A DNA stretch of 64,000 nt from Streptomyces sp. NRRL F-5126 (GCF_000721265.1 NZ_JOFZ01000011.1:276955-340954); one strand, 5' to 3'; shown: positions 1 through 8,564, counted from the first letter of the stretch. A program made the numbers and translations. The notes: generated from the sequence alone by a model not told the origin.

Positions 1-153
1 GGCGTAGGGGTAGGTGCCCTCGGTCTTCGCCCGCGCGTCGGCCGGGGGCAGGGACGCGCCGATGCCGAGGGTCGGCTCCTCGCGTTCCTGGGCTTCGGAA
101 GTGGCGGAGGAGGGCGAGGGGGAGGCGGGTGCGGTGGCCTGGTCGGTGCTCAC
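1..153 (-). CDS. Xanthine dehydrogenase-type molybdopterin-binding subunit, N-terminal fragment
   Basis: Only the first 51 codons are inside the window; the gene continues past the left edge. The GTG start at 153 overlaps the stop of the [2Fe-2S] subunit gene by four bases (GTGA), with a GGAGG sequence just upstream, so it is probably translationally coupled. The visible residues are a Ser/Pro/Ala-rich leader followed by a stretch containing GIGASLPPADARAKTEG, which resembles the start of the large molybdenum-hydroxylase subunit. The assignment rests mainly on context: FAD and Fe-S subunits of the same enzyme family lie immediately upstream in the expected FAD, Fe-S, Mo order. The catalytic part is not visible and the substrate (xanthine, CO or an aldehyde) cannot be told. 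Confidence 0.7.
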   Translation of the reverse strand, partial: MSTDQATAPASPSPSSATSEAQEREEPTLGIGASLPPADARAKTEGTYPYA

Positions 154-2258
154 GCCATGCCTCCTTCGTTCGTCCGGGGGTCGTGGGCGCCGTGGAAGCC
201 GCCCGCTCCCGGTGGTGCCTGGTGGGGGATTCGCCCGTCCGTGGTGGGCCCTTCGGGGGCGTCGGAGGGTGCGGCGGCGGCCTCGGCCAGTGCGGCGCGG
301 CCCGCGACGACCTCGCTGACGGCTTCGAGCACGCCGCGGTAGCCGGAGCAGCGGCAGAGGTTGCCGCTGAGTGCTTGGCGTGTCTCCAGTTCGCTGGGGG
401 CGTGGTTGCCCTCAAGGAGGTCGTGCACGGTCATGGCCATGCCGGGCACGCAGAAGCCGCACTGCACGGCGCCGCTCGCGGCCAGTGCCCGCTGCACGTC
501 GGACGGTTCGCCGTCGGTGGCGAGCCCCTCGACGGTGCGGACCTCGGACCCGGCGGCGGTCGCAGCCGGCACCAGGCAGGAGGCGACGAGCCTGCCGTCG
601 ACCTGGACGTTGCACGCGCCGCACTCGCCCTGGGAGCAGCCGTCCTTGGCGCCGGCGAGGCCGAGGCGCTCGCGCAGGACGTAGAGCAGCGACTCGCCGA
701 TCCAGGCGTCGTTGACGGGCCGCTCCTGGCCGTTGACGCGCAGGGAGTAGGAGCAGGAGGGGTGTTCGACGGTGTCGGTGCCGATGGTGAGCTGCTCGGG
801 CATGGGCGCCGGTTCTGAGGCCGGTTCGACCGCCGGCTCGGATACCCCTGCGAGGGGTTCGGGGGCCGTGTCGGCCGCGGCCGCGGCGCCGGTGTCGGCG
901 TCCGCGTCCGCCCCTGTGGCCGTCCGCGGGTCGGGCTCCGGTTCTGGCGCGTCGTCCGCCGCGAACGCGGGCTCGTACGGCGCCCGTGCGCCGGGCTCCG
1001 GCTCGTCCGCGACCGGGGCGGGCGGTCCGGCCGTCGGCTCGTCCGCCGGGGGCTCCTCCGGGTACTCCTCCGGCTCCGCGGGCCCGTCCTGCCCGTCCTG
1101 CCCGTCCAGTCGGGCCGGGGCTTCCTCCGTTACGTGCTCCGCGGTGCCATGCTCCCCGGCACCCGCTGCGGCGTGTTCGGCTTCCCCGCCGTCGGCCGTG
1201 GGCTCGTCGGCCGCCCACTCGGGCGCGCCGTCCGTCCCTGCGCGGTCCTGCGCCGCGGCGGCCGCCGTGGGGGCCCAGAACTGCTGGGCTGCGTCGGGAC
1301 CGTGCGGGGCCGGCGGCGCCTGGTGCGCCTGGTGCGGCTGCACGGGCTCCGGGTCCGGCCCGGACTCGGGCCCGGGTGCCGGCTCGGGGTCGGTCGCCCA
1401 GGGGGCGCGGGCCCCGCCGGGAAGGGTGGCCGGGGGCGCGACGCCCGCGTTCCACGGGGACGCCGCGAGCGCGGCGCTCAACTCGCCCGAGTCGTCGGCC
1501 ACCTCGCCGGTGGCGAGCGGGATGCGCCACTGCCCGGTGTGGGCGGGGGGCTCGTGTGCCGCGGGCGGCTCGGGGGGCGCGTCGTGGGGGGCGGCGGGGC
1601 CTGATTCGCCGAGGGCCTCGGTGAAGTTCCAGTGCGCCGTCGCGTGCGGGTCCTGGGAGTGCGGGTCGTGCGACTGCGAGGCGCGCGGGTCCTGCGGCTG
1701 CGAGGCGTGCGGGTAGCCCTGCCCGGGCCCGTCGTGCGGCTGCTCCTGCCCGTACGGGTCCTGGTCCCGCGGCTCGTACCCGTAGGAGCCCTGGCCGTAG
1801 GCGTCCGCCTGCGCGTAGGGGGCGTGGGCGTACGGGTCCTGGCCGTACGGGCCCTGCGCGTAGGGGACCTGGCCGTACGGGTCGCCGCCGTACGGCTGCT
1901 GCGCTGCCTGCCGGTCGTCGGCCTGGGCCTGCGTCTGGCCCTGCTCGTCGACGGTCGCGCCGTGCTGCGCTGCCTGCGGGTCGGGCGCGCCCCAGGTGCC
2001 CGCGACGGACGGGTCGGGCTGGAGTGGTGTGATCATCGGCGGCACGTAGCCGTGGCCGGGCGCGGCGAGCGGCGCGTCCGCGCCGTCCTCGGGCGGCAGT
2101 TGGACGAAGGCGGTGGCCTCCGCGTCGTACTCGCCGCCGTGCGGCACGGGCTGCCAGCCGCCCTGGTCGCCCTGGCCGCCGGGGTCGGGCTCCGGCCATT
2201 CGCCGGTGGGGCGGGCGCTGTTCCGGCCGCCCGCGCCTGGTGTTTCGTTGTCGGTCAC
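150..2258 (-). CDS. [2Fe-2S] subunit of molybdenum hydroxylase with very long disordered N-terminal extension
   Basis: This 702-residue protein carries the two [2Fe-2S] clusters that pass electrons from the molybdenum site to FAD. Its C-terminal ~215 residues (486-702) are a normal subunit of the xanthine dehydrogenase/CO dehydrogenase small-chain type. The plant-ferredoxin cluster motif is CSQGECGAC followed by a fourth Cys, and the helical-domain cluster motif is QCGFC with NLCRC. The first ~485 residues are low-complexity: Pro, Gln, Ala, Glu and Asp rich, with tandem DPYGQ/PYAQ units in the middle. Family members are usually only 150-200 residues, so the extension is abnormal. The GTG start at 2258 overlaps the FAD-subunit stop by four bases. 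One frame stays open without interruption, so the extension is probably translated, though an internal start cannot be excluded. Confidence 0.87.
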   Translation of the reverse strand: MTDNETPGAGGRNSARPTGEWPEPDPGGQGDQGGWQPVPHGGEYDAEATAFVQLPPEDGADAPLAAPGHGYVPPMITPLQPDPSVAGTWGAPDPQAAQHGATVDEQGQTQAQADDRQAAQQPYGGDPYGQVPYAQGPYGQDPYAHAPYAQADAYGQGSYGYEPRDQDPYGQEQPHDGPGQGYPHASQPQDPRASQSHDPHSQDPHATAHWNFTEALGESGPAAPHDAPPEPPAAHEPPAHTGQWRIPLATGEVADDSGELSAALAASPWNAGVAPPATLPGGARAPWATDPEPAPGPESGPDPEPVQPHQAHQAPPAPHGPDAAQQFWAPTAAAAAQDRAGTDGAPEWAADEPTADGGEAEHAAAGAGEHGTAEHVTEEAPARLDGQDGQDGPAEPEEYPEEPPADEPTAGPPAPVADEPEPGARAPYEPAFAADDAPEPEPDPRTATGADADADTGAAAAADTAPEPLAGVSEPAVEPASEPAPMPEQLTIGTDTVEHPSCSYSLRVNGQERPVNDAWIGESLLYVLRERLGLAGAKDGCSQGECGACNVQVDGRLVASCLVPAATAAGSEVRTVEGLATDGEPSDVQRALAASGAVQCGFCVPGMAMTVHDLLEGNHAPSELETRQALSGNLCRCSGYRGVLEAVSEVVAGRAALAEAAAAPSDAPEGPTTDGRIPHQAPPGAGGFHGAHDPRTNEGGMA
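1716..1905 (-). repeat. Imperfect tandem repeats encoding DPYGQ/PYAQ units
   Basis: Repeated 15-30 bp units inside the extended Fe-S subunit gene encode about nine copies of PYGQ, PYAQ or similar five-residue motifs. A second set of QDPR/SHDP/QDPH units follows. The Tyr/Gln/Gly/Pro composition is typical of disordered, self-associating protein segments. Confidence 0.75.
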
Positions 2259-3151
2259 GAGAGCGCCCTCCCCAGTGCTCGCCGGGCCAGCGTGGCGACG
2301 GTACGCCGCAGGTGCAGTACGGCGGGCGAGGGCTGCGGCGCCTCTCCCCCGTCGGCGGGCGGCAGCGGGTCGGGGACGCAGGCGGCGGCGACGTACTCGC
2401 CGAAGGCCGCGAGCGCTTCCTGGGTGAGCCCGCGCGCGCCGTCCCAGTCGATGAGCGACGCGATCCACCGCTCGGCCTCCAAGGGCCGCAGCGGCATGGG
2501 CGCGACGGCGCCGACCGCGCACCGCACTCCGCGTCTCGCGGGATCGAGCACGACGGCGACCGAGGTGGTGGCGCGGCCTGGGCCGGTGCGCGCGGTCGCC
2601 TTGAGGTAGACCTGCGGGGCGTGCAGGAGCGGTACCCGGACGAAGCCGATGAGTTCGGCGGGCGCGAGCATCTCGCGCCCCGCGAGCAGGTGGGTGACGG
2701 GGATTTCGCGGCGCGCGCCGCCCGGACCGGCGACGACGAGGGCGGCCTCCAGCGCGGCGAGGACCGGCAGGGTGTCACCTGCGGGAGCGGCGGTGGCGAT
2801 GTTGCCGCCGAGCGTGCCGGCGTTGCGGATCTGCGGCGGGCCCGCGGCGCGCGCGGACGCGGCGAGTGCGGGGATGAGCGCGGCGAAGTCGGGGCGTCCC
2901 ATGCGCGCGTGCGTGAGGCCCGCGCCGAGCAGCGCGTGGCCGTCCTGGTAGTGCCAGCCGCGCAGTTCGCTCATGCGTCCGAGCCCGACGAGCGCGGCGG
3001 GCCGAAGCAGCCCCTTGTTGACGGAGGCCATGAGGTCCGTCCCACCTGCGACAGGCACTGCGGCGGGCATGGCCGCGAGCGCCGCAACGGCCTCGTCGAG
3101 CGAGGCCGGCAGCGTCACGGACTGTGCTGTCTGCGGTGCGTGCGTGGTCAA
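2255..3151 (-). CDS. FAD-binding subunit of molybdenum hydroxylase (xanthine dehydrogenase family)
   Basis: This protein of about 298 residues is the medium FAD subunit, which takes electrons from the Fe-S clusters and passes them to NAD or another acceptor. The FAD-binding signatures are AGGTDLM near residue 35 and RNAGTLGGNIATAAPAGD near residue 105, followed by a C-terminal CO-dehydrogenase flavoprotein domain. I place the start at TTG 3151 because AAAGGGG lies about nine bases upstream; the open frame extends further 5' without a better site. It is the first gene of the operon, and the next gene overlaps it by GTGA. No regulator lies beside it. Confidence 0.88.
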   Translation of the reverse strand: MTTHAPQTAQSVTLPASLDEAVAALAAMPAAVPVAGGTDLMASVNKGLLRPAALVGLGRMSELRGWHYQDGHALLGAGLTHARMGRPDFAALIPALAASARAAGPPQIRNAGTLGGNIATAAPAGDTLPVLAALEAALVVAGPGGARREIPVTHLLAGREMLAPAELIGFVRVPLLHAPQVYLKATARTGPGRATTSVAVVLDPARRGVRCAVGAVAPMPLRPLEAERWIASLIDWDGARGLTQEALAAFGEYVAAACVPDPLPPADGGEAPQPSPAVLHLRRTVATLARRALGRALS

Positions 3152-3414
3152 CCCAGCTGCCCCTTTCCGGTGTCCCCGGCAGTCCCGCCTGTGTGCCGTA
3201 CCGTACGTGCTCACAGGCCGGACGTGGCAACTCTGGCACATCTTCGGGGCAGCCCGACGCGAGGGTCCACGAAGGGCGCATTCGCCCCTTACCCGAGGAA
3301 CGCCGGATTCGCCCCGCCTTCAGCGTATCGGGCGGAACGCGGTATTCCCGGGCTGACGTGGGTACTTGTGCGGCTTGTGCGCCCACCGCGACTCATGCGT
3401 CCGCACGCGCCGCC

Positions 3415-5133
3415 TCACACGCTCGGGGGTGTTCCTTCGCGCGGGCGGCCGAGTACGCCGGGGCGGCGCTGCCAGGGCAGCGGGCCCGACGGCGGCCGGT
3501 AGGCGACGCCGAGCGCGTCGAGACGGCGGTAGTGCTCGGCCATGCGCTGTTCGAAGCCGGCGAAGTCCCGTTCGGCCGGGGCGCCGAGCGACGACCACAC
3601 GCCCTCGGCGAACGCGGCGAGGCGCGGGAAGACCTGGTAGTCGATCCGGCCCATGTCCTGCATGACCTCGGTCCACACGTTGGCCTGGGCGCCGAGTACG
3701 CGCCGCGCCTCGGAGGCGTCCAGTTCCTCGGGGACGGGTTCGAAGCGGTAGACGTCCTCCAGGGTGCGCACGTAGCCGATCGGCATGGGTTCGTCGCCGC
3801 CCGGCGCCTGCCGGTGGTCGAAGTACACGTGCTGCTCGGGGCACATGACCACGTCGTGGCCCGCCCTGGCCGCCGCGACGCCGCCGCCGTAGCCGCGCCA
3901 CGACGAGACGGCGGCGCCGGGGGCGAGGCCGCCCTCCAGGATCTCGTCCCAGCCGATCAGGCGGCGTCCGCGCGCGGTCAGCCAGGTGTCGAAGTGCCTG
4001 ATGAACCAGGCCTGCAGCTCGTACTCGTCGCCGAGGCCCTGCTCGGCGATGCGTTCGCGTGCGGCGGCGGACTCCTTCCACTGCTCCTTGGGGCACTCGT
4101 CGCCGCCGACGTGGATGTAGCGCGACGGGAAGAGTTCGAGCACCTCTTCGAAGACTCCCTCGTAGAAGCGCAGGACGGCGTCGGTGGGGGCGAGGATGTT
4201 CGAGTTGACGCCCCAGGTGTCCCAGACGCCGAGCGCGGACGTGTCGACGGCATCGGCGTTGCCGAGCTCCGGGTACGCGGCGATGGCGGCCTGCGAGTGG
4301 CCGGGCACGTCGATCTCGGGCACGACGGTGATGTGCCGCTCGGCCGCGTACGCGACGATCTCGCGGATGTCGTCCTGCGTGTAGAAGCCGCCGTGCGGGG
4401 TCTCGCTCCACAGTTCGGACGCGCGGTGGCCCCACTTGGTGCGCGGGCGCCAGGCGCCGACCTCGGTCAGGCGCGGGTGGCGGCGGATCTCCAGGCGCCA
4501 GCCCTGGTCGTCGGTGAGGTGGAGGTGGAGGACGTTCAGCTTGTGCGCCGCGAGCAGGTCCAGGTAGCGCAGCACGCCTTCCTTGGGCGTGAAGTGGCGT
4601 GCGACGTCGAGCATCAGGCCGCGCCAGCCGAAGCGCGGGCCGTCCTCGACGGCGACGGCGGGCAGCCGCCAGACGCGGCCCGGGTCGAGCGGCGCGCGGC
4701 GGAAGGCGTCGGGGCCGAGCAGCTGGCGCAGGGTCTGGGCGCCCCAGAAGACGCCGGCCGGACCGCCGCCCTCGATGGTTACGGCGGGCGCGCCGTCGCC
4801 GCGGCCGGGGGGCGCGGTGGTGAGGGTGTACGCCTCGGGGCCGCGGGCTGCGGCGAGGTCCGCGTCGACGCGCAGGACGATCCGGGCATGTCCCGCACCG
4901 CCCGCGCCGTCCGTGGCGCCCGCACCGCCGGGCGCGGCGGCGTCCGCGAGCGGCAGGCCGGTCGCGGCGCCCAGCGTCGCGCGCAGCCAGCGCGCTGTCG
5001 CCTCCGTCCCTGGCCCGGCGTCCACGCGCAGTCCCGCCGGGACGGCGAAGTCCCCGCCGCCTGCGCGCGCGGCGCCTGGGGCGGGGATCAGTGCCGGGTG
5101 AGCGGTGTCCGGGGTCGCGGGGTGTGTCGCCAT
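3415..5133 (-). CDS. Cytoplasmic beta-N-acetylhexosaminidase (GH20)
   Basis: This 572-residue enzyme removes terminal N-acetylglucosamine or N-acetylgalactosamine from chitin- or peptidoglycan-derived oligosaccharides. The N-terminal GH20b-like domain is followed by the (beta/alpha)8 barrel. Family signatures are HLHLTDDQGWRLEI and HVGGDECPKEQW; the Asp-Glu pair in the second is the substrate-assisted catalytic dyad. No signal peptide or lipobox is visible after the ATG at 5133, which has GGAGGAGC upstream, so the enzyme probably works on imported or recycled oligosaccharides in the cytoplasm. A 16-bp sequence like the DasR operator lies 52-67 bases before the start, which suggests N-acetylglucosamine-responsive control. 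Confidence 0.93.
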   Translation of the reverse strand: MATHPATPDTAHPALIPAPGAARAGGGDFAVPAGLRVDAGPGTEATARWLRATLGAATGLPLADAAAPGGAGATDGAGGAGHARIVLRVDADLAAARGPEAYTLTTAPPGRGDGAPAVTIEGGGPAGVFWGAQTLRQLLGPDAFRRAPLDPGRVWRLPAVAVEDGPRFGWRGLMLDVARHFTPKEGVLRYLDLLAAHKLNVLHLHLTDDQGWRLEIRRHPRLTEVGAWRPRTKWGHRASELWSETPHGGFYTQDDIREIVAYAAERHITVVPEIDVPGHSQAAIAAYPELGNADAVDTSALGVWDTWGVNSNILAPTDAVLRFYEGVFEEVLELFPSRYIHVGGDECPKEQWKESAAARERIAEQGLGDEYELQAWFIRHFDTWLTARGRRLIGWDEILEGGLAPGAAVSSWRGYGGGVAAARAGHDVVMCPEQHVYFDHRQAPGGDEPMPIGYVRTLEDVYRFEPVPEELDASEARRVLGAQANVWTEVMQDMGRIDYQVFPRLAAFAEGVWSSLGAPAERDFAGFEQRMAEHYRRLDALGVAYRPPSGPLPWQRRPGVLGRPREGTPPSV

Positions 5134-5184
5134 TGCTCCTCCGCCGAGTGGTCGGGCCGACCGGTGCGGACCGGACGGGCCCGA

Positions 5185-5200
5185 ACAGGTCTGTACCAAT
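5185..5200. promoter_or_regulatory. Candidate DasR-responsive element (dre)
   Basis: ACAGGTCTGTACCAAT matches 12 of 16 positions of the Streptomyces DasR consensus ACTGGTCTAGACCAGT, with both inner half-sites (GGTCT and ACC) kept. It lies just upstream of a GH20 hexosaminidase, the expected kind of DasR target. DasR is the GntR-family repressor released by glucosamine-6-phosphate-type effectors. Binding is inferred, not shown. Confidence 0.65.
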
Positions 5201-5520
5201 TACGAAAGACCAGCACACGGAGGCGGATACGGCAAGGGCGCCCGGGCGAGCCCGCCCGGGCGCGCAGGGCAAGGGCAAGCCCCGGGCGGGATCCACGACG
5301 GCGCCGCGAGACCGGGCACGGGAGAGCACCTGACGGACCCGCACGTCCGACGGCACGGACGCGGCGACGGCCCCGGCGGTGTCCGTCGTCGCGCTGAGCA
5401 GACCGGGGTCCACCATCGCGTCGCCCACCAGCACGGTGCGGTCGGCGGGCCCTTCACTGCACGGTTGAGCCGGAAGAGGGCAAGCGTTCGCGCGGGCTGC
5501 GGCCGGGAAGCTCCGGCCGC

Positions 5521-5568
5521 GCGGGGCGCCCGGGCCCCGGGCGGAACAGCGCGGCCCGGGCGTCCCGC
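5521..5568 (-). terminator. Probable terminator of the DUF3039 gene
   Basis: A stem of 16 pairs (one G-T wobble) with a 16-base loop lies 7 bases past the stop codon of the DUF3039 gene. There is no U-tract, as is common in Streptomyces. Confidence 0.6.
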
Positions 5569-5575
5569 GGCGGCG

Positions 5576-5881
5576 CTACTTCTTGCCGCTCCTGTCGCCG
5601 CCCTTGCCCTTGTCCTTGTCGCCCTCGCCACCGGGGCCCATGGACTCGTAGATCTCCTTGCACATCGGGCAGACCGGGTACTTCTTGGGGTCGCGCCCCG
5701 GTACCCACACCTTGCCGCACAGTGCCACCACGGGGGTGCCCTCCAGGGCACTCGCCATGATCTTGTCCTTCTGGACGTAGTGGGCGAAGCGCTCGTGGTC
5801 GCCGTCGCCTCGCGACACCTGCGGTGTCGGCTCCACGAGGGTGCCCGTACCTGCCCCGCGCTCGGGCTCAAGAGTGCTCAT
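5576..5881 (-). CDS. DUF3039 domain protein, small putative metal-binding protein
   Basis: This 101-residue conserved actinobacterial protein has no established function that I know. The centre reads ALCGKVWVPGRDPKKYP and then VCPMCKEI: one Cys plus a CPMC pair that could form a zinc or other metal site. The C-terminal ~20 residues are a charged Gly/Lys/Asp tail. I use ATG 5881; a TTG nine bases upstream is the alternative, and neither has a clear ribosome-binding site. It lies 110 bases downstream of the YqgE-type gene on the same strand. Confidence 0.8.
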   Translation of the reverse strand: MSTLEPERGAGTGTLVEPTPQVSRGDGDHERFAHYVQKDKIMASALEGTPVVALCGKVWVPGRDPKKYPVCPMCKEIYESMGPGGEGDKDKGKGGDRSGKK

Positions 5882-5991
5882 AACAGCCAAGAGTACTCAT
5901 CGGCCGTGGTTTTCCCGGAGGGCGGGTGGAAGCACTCCGCAGCCGGGCGCTCACGCTTTCGCGCCGCCGCCGGTCGGGCGAGGGGCGCCCG

Positions 5992-6552
5992 TCAGTTGAG
6001 CGATGGATCGTCCGGGTATGTCGCGACCATGGCGAGCTCGCCCCGCTGCCTGCGCAGGACGGCGCGCCACAGCGCCTCGGGGTGCGGCGAGGACACGTCG
6101 CCCGGCTCCGACTCCACCACGTACCAGGCGCCCTTCTTCAGCTCGCGCTCCAGCTGGCCCGGGCCCCACCCCGCGTACCCGGCGAAGATCCGCAGCGAGC
6201 CGAGCGCACGCGCCAGCAGCTCGGGCGGGGTCTCCAGGTCGACGAGGCCGATCGCGCCGTGCACCCTGCGCCAGCCGATGGGGCCCTCCTCGCCCGGGAT
6301 GACGGCGAGCGCGAGCGCCGAGTCGAGCGAGACGGGGCCGCCCTGGAAGACCACGCCCGGGTCGCCCGTGTGCTCGGCCCACGGCTGAAGGATGTCCGCG
6401 ACGTCGACCGGGGTGGGGCGGTTGAGCACCACGCCGAGCGAGCCCTCCCCGTCGTGGTCGAGCAGGAGGACGACCGCCCGGTCGAAGTTCGGATCCGCCA
6501 GGGCCGGTGTGGCGACGAGCAACCGCCCTGTGAGCGAGGACACCTCGGTCAT
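5992..6552 (-). CDS. YqgE/AlgH family protein (UPF0301)
   Basis: This 186-residue member of the widespread YqgE/AlgH family (DUF179) has no firmly known biochemical role. Conserved parts are the N-terminal TGRLLVATPAL, the FDRAVVLLLDHD segment, LGVVLNRPT and FAGYAGWGPGQLE. I chose ATG 6552 (MTEVSSLTGRLL) because it matches the usual start of Streptomyces homologues as I recall them; an in-frame ATG lies nine bases upstream. It is divergent from murA. Confidence 0.88.
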   Translation of the reverse strand: MTEVSSLTGRLLVATPALADPNFDRAVVLLLDHDGEGSLGVVLNRPTPVDVADILQPWAEHTGDPGVVFQGGPVSLDSALALAVIPGEEGPIGWRRVHGAIGLVDLETPPELLARALGSLRIFAGYAGWGPGQLERELKKGAWYVVESEPGDVSSPHPEALWRAVLRRQRGELAMVATYPDDPSLN

Positions 6553-6819
6553 GCGACACATGATCCCGCATCCCGCGCTCCCGTGGGCACGCGCGTACGC
6601 GGCGCGTGTGCGCGCAGTTCAGGGTGCACGGGGAGCGCGGACGGCAACTCCCGTGCCGGCGACCACCCGTGAGCGCCGCCGCACGCAGGGTGTTGTGCCG
6701 AAGTCATTACGTTCCCGACCCCTGCGCAGGCCTACGGAGGGGGGTCCGGCGCGCCTTACGCTTGTGCGGGCCGTATGTTCGGCCCACCCCCCGCCCGCCC
6801 ACTCCGGAACGCGAGATTC

Positions 6820-8166
6820 ATGACCGGCACCGGCTCCGATGATGTCCTGCTTGTCCACGGCGGCACCCCGCTGGAGGGCGAGATACGCGTACGCGGCGCG
6901 AAGAACCTCGTGCCCAAGGCGATGGTCGCCGCCCTGCTCGGCGCCGCGCCGAGCAGGCTGCGCAACGTGCCGGACATCCGTGACGTGCGCGTGGTGCGCG
7001 GACTGCTGCAACTGCACGGGGTGACCGTGCGGCCCGGCGAGGAGCCGGGCGAGCTCGTGCTCGACCCGACGCACGTGGAGAGCGCCAACGTCGCGGACAT
7101 CGACGCGCACGCCGGTTCCTCGCGCATCCCGATCCTGTTCTGCGGCCCGCTGCTGCACCGGCTCGGCCACGCCTTCATACCGGGGCTCGGCGGCTGCGAC
7201 ATCGGGGGCAGGCCGATCGACTTCCACTTCGACGTGCTGCGCCAGTTCGGCGCGACGATCGACAAGCGGGCCGACGGCCAGTACCTGGAGGCGCCCCAGC
7301 GGCTGCGCGGTACGAAGATACGGCTGCCGTACCCGTCGGTGGGCGCCACCGAGCAGGTGCTGCTGACGGCGGTGCTCGCCGAGGGTGTCACCGAGCTGTC
7401 GAACGCGGCGGTGGAGCCCGAGATCGAGGACCTCATCTGCGTGCTGCAGAAGATGGGTGCCATCATCGCGATGGACACCGACAGGACGATCAGGATCACC
7501 GGCGTGGACAGCCTGGGCGGCTACAACCACCAGGCGCTTCCCGACCGCCTGGAGGCGGCGTCCTGGGCGTCGGCGGCGCTCGCCACGGAGGGCGACATCT
7601 ACGTGCGGGGCGCGCAGCAGCGCTCGATGATGACGTTCCTCAACACGTTCCGCAAGGTCGGCGGCGCCTTCGAGATCGACGACGCGGGCATCAGGTTCTG
7701 GCACCCGGGCGGCTCGCTGAAGTCGATCGCGCTGGAGACGGACGTGCACCCGGGCTTCCAGACGGACTGGCAGCAGCCGCTGGTGGTGGCGCTGACGCAG
7801 GCATCAGGGCTGTCGATCGTGCACGAGACGGTCTACGAGTCGCGGCTCGGCTTCACGTCGGCGCTTGGACAGATGGGCGCGCACATCCAGCTCTACCGCG
7901 AGTGCCTCGGCGGCTCGCACTGCCGCTTCGGCCAGCGCAACTTCCTGCACTCCGCGGTCGTGTCGGGGCCGACCCGGCTGCAGGGGTCCGACCTGGTCAT
8001 CCCCGATCTGCGCGGCGGCTTCTCGTACCTGATCGCGGCGCTCGCGGCGCAGGGCACGTCGCGCGTGCACGGCATCGATCTGATCAACCGCGGCTACGAG
8101 AACTTCATGGACAAGCTCGCGGAGCTGGGCGCGAAGGTGGAGCTGCCTGGCGGCCCGCTGAGCTGA
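6820..8166 (+). CDS. murA: UDP-N-acetylglucosamine 1-carboxyvinyltransferase (MurA)
   Basis: This 448-residue cytoplasmic enzyme catalyses the first committed step of peptidoglycan synthesis, transfer of enolpyruvate from PEP to UDP-GlcNAc. Active-site residues can be matched to the family: Lys28-Asn29 in RGAKN, Cys126 in GLGGCDIGG (the fosfomycin target), Asp in FQTDWQQP and Arg in NRGYENF. The Cys is kept, unlike the Asp of mycobacterial MurA. ATG 6820 is preferred to the frame extension at 6775 because the conserved domain begins right after it, although the ribosome-binding site is weak. A strong hairpin follows the stop. Confidence 0.95.
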   Translation: MTGTGSDDVLLVHGGTPLEGEIRVRGAKNLVPKAMVAALLGAAPSRLRNVPDIRDVRVVRGLLQLHGVTVRPGEEPGELVLDPTHVESANVADIDAHAGSSRIPILFCGPLLHRLGHAFIPGLGGCDIGGRPIDFHFDVLRQFGATIDKRADGQYLEAPQRLRGTKIRLPYPSVGATEQVLLTAVLAEGVTELSNAAVEPEIEDLICVLQKMGAIIAMDTDRTIRITGVDSLGGYNHQALPDRLEAASWASAALATEGDIYVRGAQQRSMMTFLNTFRKVGGAFEIDDAGIRFWHPGGSLKSIALETDVHPGFQTDWQQPLVVALTQASGLSIVHETVYESRLGFTSALGQMGAHIQLYRECLGGSHCRFGQRNFLHSAVVSGPTRLQGSDLVIPDLRGGFSYLIAALAAQGTSRVHGIDLINRGYENFMDKLAELGAKVELPGGPLS

Positions 8167-8202
8167 CGGCGGCAGCAGCCCGGGCCGCCGGCCCGGGCGA
8201 CG

Positions 8203-8240
8203 ACACAGGCGGCCTCCGACGTTGCGGAGGCCGCCTGTGT
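8203..8240. terminator. Bidirectional terminator between murA and the HU gene
   Basis: A perfect 16-bp inverted repeat (8203-8218 with 8225-8240) with a 6-base loop lies between two convergent genes, so it can serve both. Confidence 0.85.
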
Positions 8241-8282
8241 CTTGCCGTATCGCCGTCCTGCGGGGCAGGACCGTCGCGAGGA

Positions 8283-8564
8283 CTACTTGCCCTTGGCGGC
8301 TTCCTTGAGCTTGGAGCCCGCGGAGACCTTCACGCTGTAGCCGGCCGGGATCTGGATCGGGTCGCCGGTCTGCGGGTTGCGCGCGGTACGAGCGGCACGG
8401 TGCGTGCGCTCGAAGGTCAGGAAGCCGGGGATGGTGACCTTCTCGTCACCCTTGGCGACGATCTCGCCGACGGTCTCGGCGAAAGCCGCCAGAACGGCGT
8501 CGGCGTCCTTGCGGGTCACCTCGGCACGGTCGGCCAGGGCGGCCACCAGCTCACTGCGGTTCAT
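8283..8564 (-). CDS. hupA: HU-type nucleoid protein
   Basis: This 93-residue histone-like DNA-binding protein compacts and bends DNA. Features are the N-terminal MNRSELVAALADRA dimerisation helices, the GFLTFERTHRAARTARNPQTG beta-arm region with the conserved RNPQTG, and a short Lys-containing end. It lacks the long Lys/Ala/Pro tail of the second Streptomyces HU (HupS), so I call it the HupA type. ATG 8564 has GGGAG eight bases upstream. Confidence 0.94.
   Translation of the reverse strand: MNRSELVAALADRAEVTRKDADAVLAAFAETVGEIVAKGDEKVTIPGFLTFERTHRAARTARNPQTGDPIQIPAGYSVKVSAGSKLKEAAKGK

Larger units (their letters stand above)
5134..5575. other. Intergenic region holding the hexosaminidase promoter and two hairpins
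   Basis: I see no credible gene in these 442 bases. The left part should hold the hexosaminidase promoter and contains the DasR-like palindrome at 5185-5200. A perfect 11-bp stem with a 4-base loop lies at 5238-5263. The right end holds the probable terminator of the DUF3039 gene. Open frames here lack ribosome-binding sites and resemble no family I know. Confidence 0.6.

Noticed and set aside
412..2778. Overlapping long minus-strand frame through the Fe-S and FAD subunit genes
   Set aside because: Arg/Pro/Ala composition and out of frame with two recognisable enzyme subunits.
5200..5871. Minus-strand frame overlapping the DUF3039 gene
   Set aside because: Trp/Arg/Pro-rich out-of-frame translation, typical of a GC shadow.
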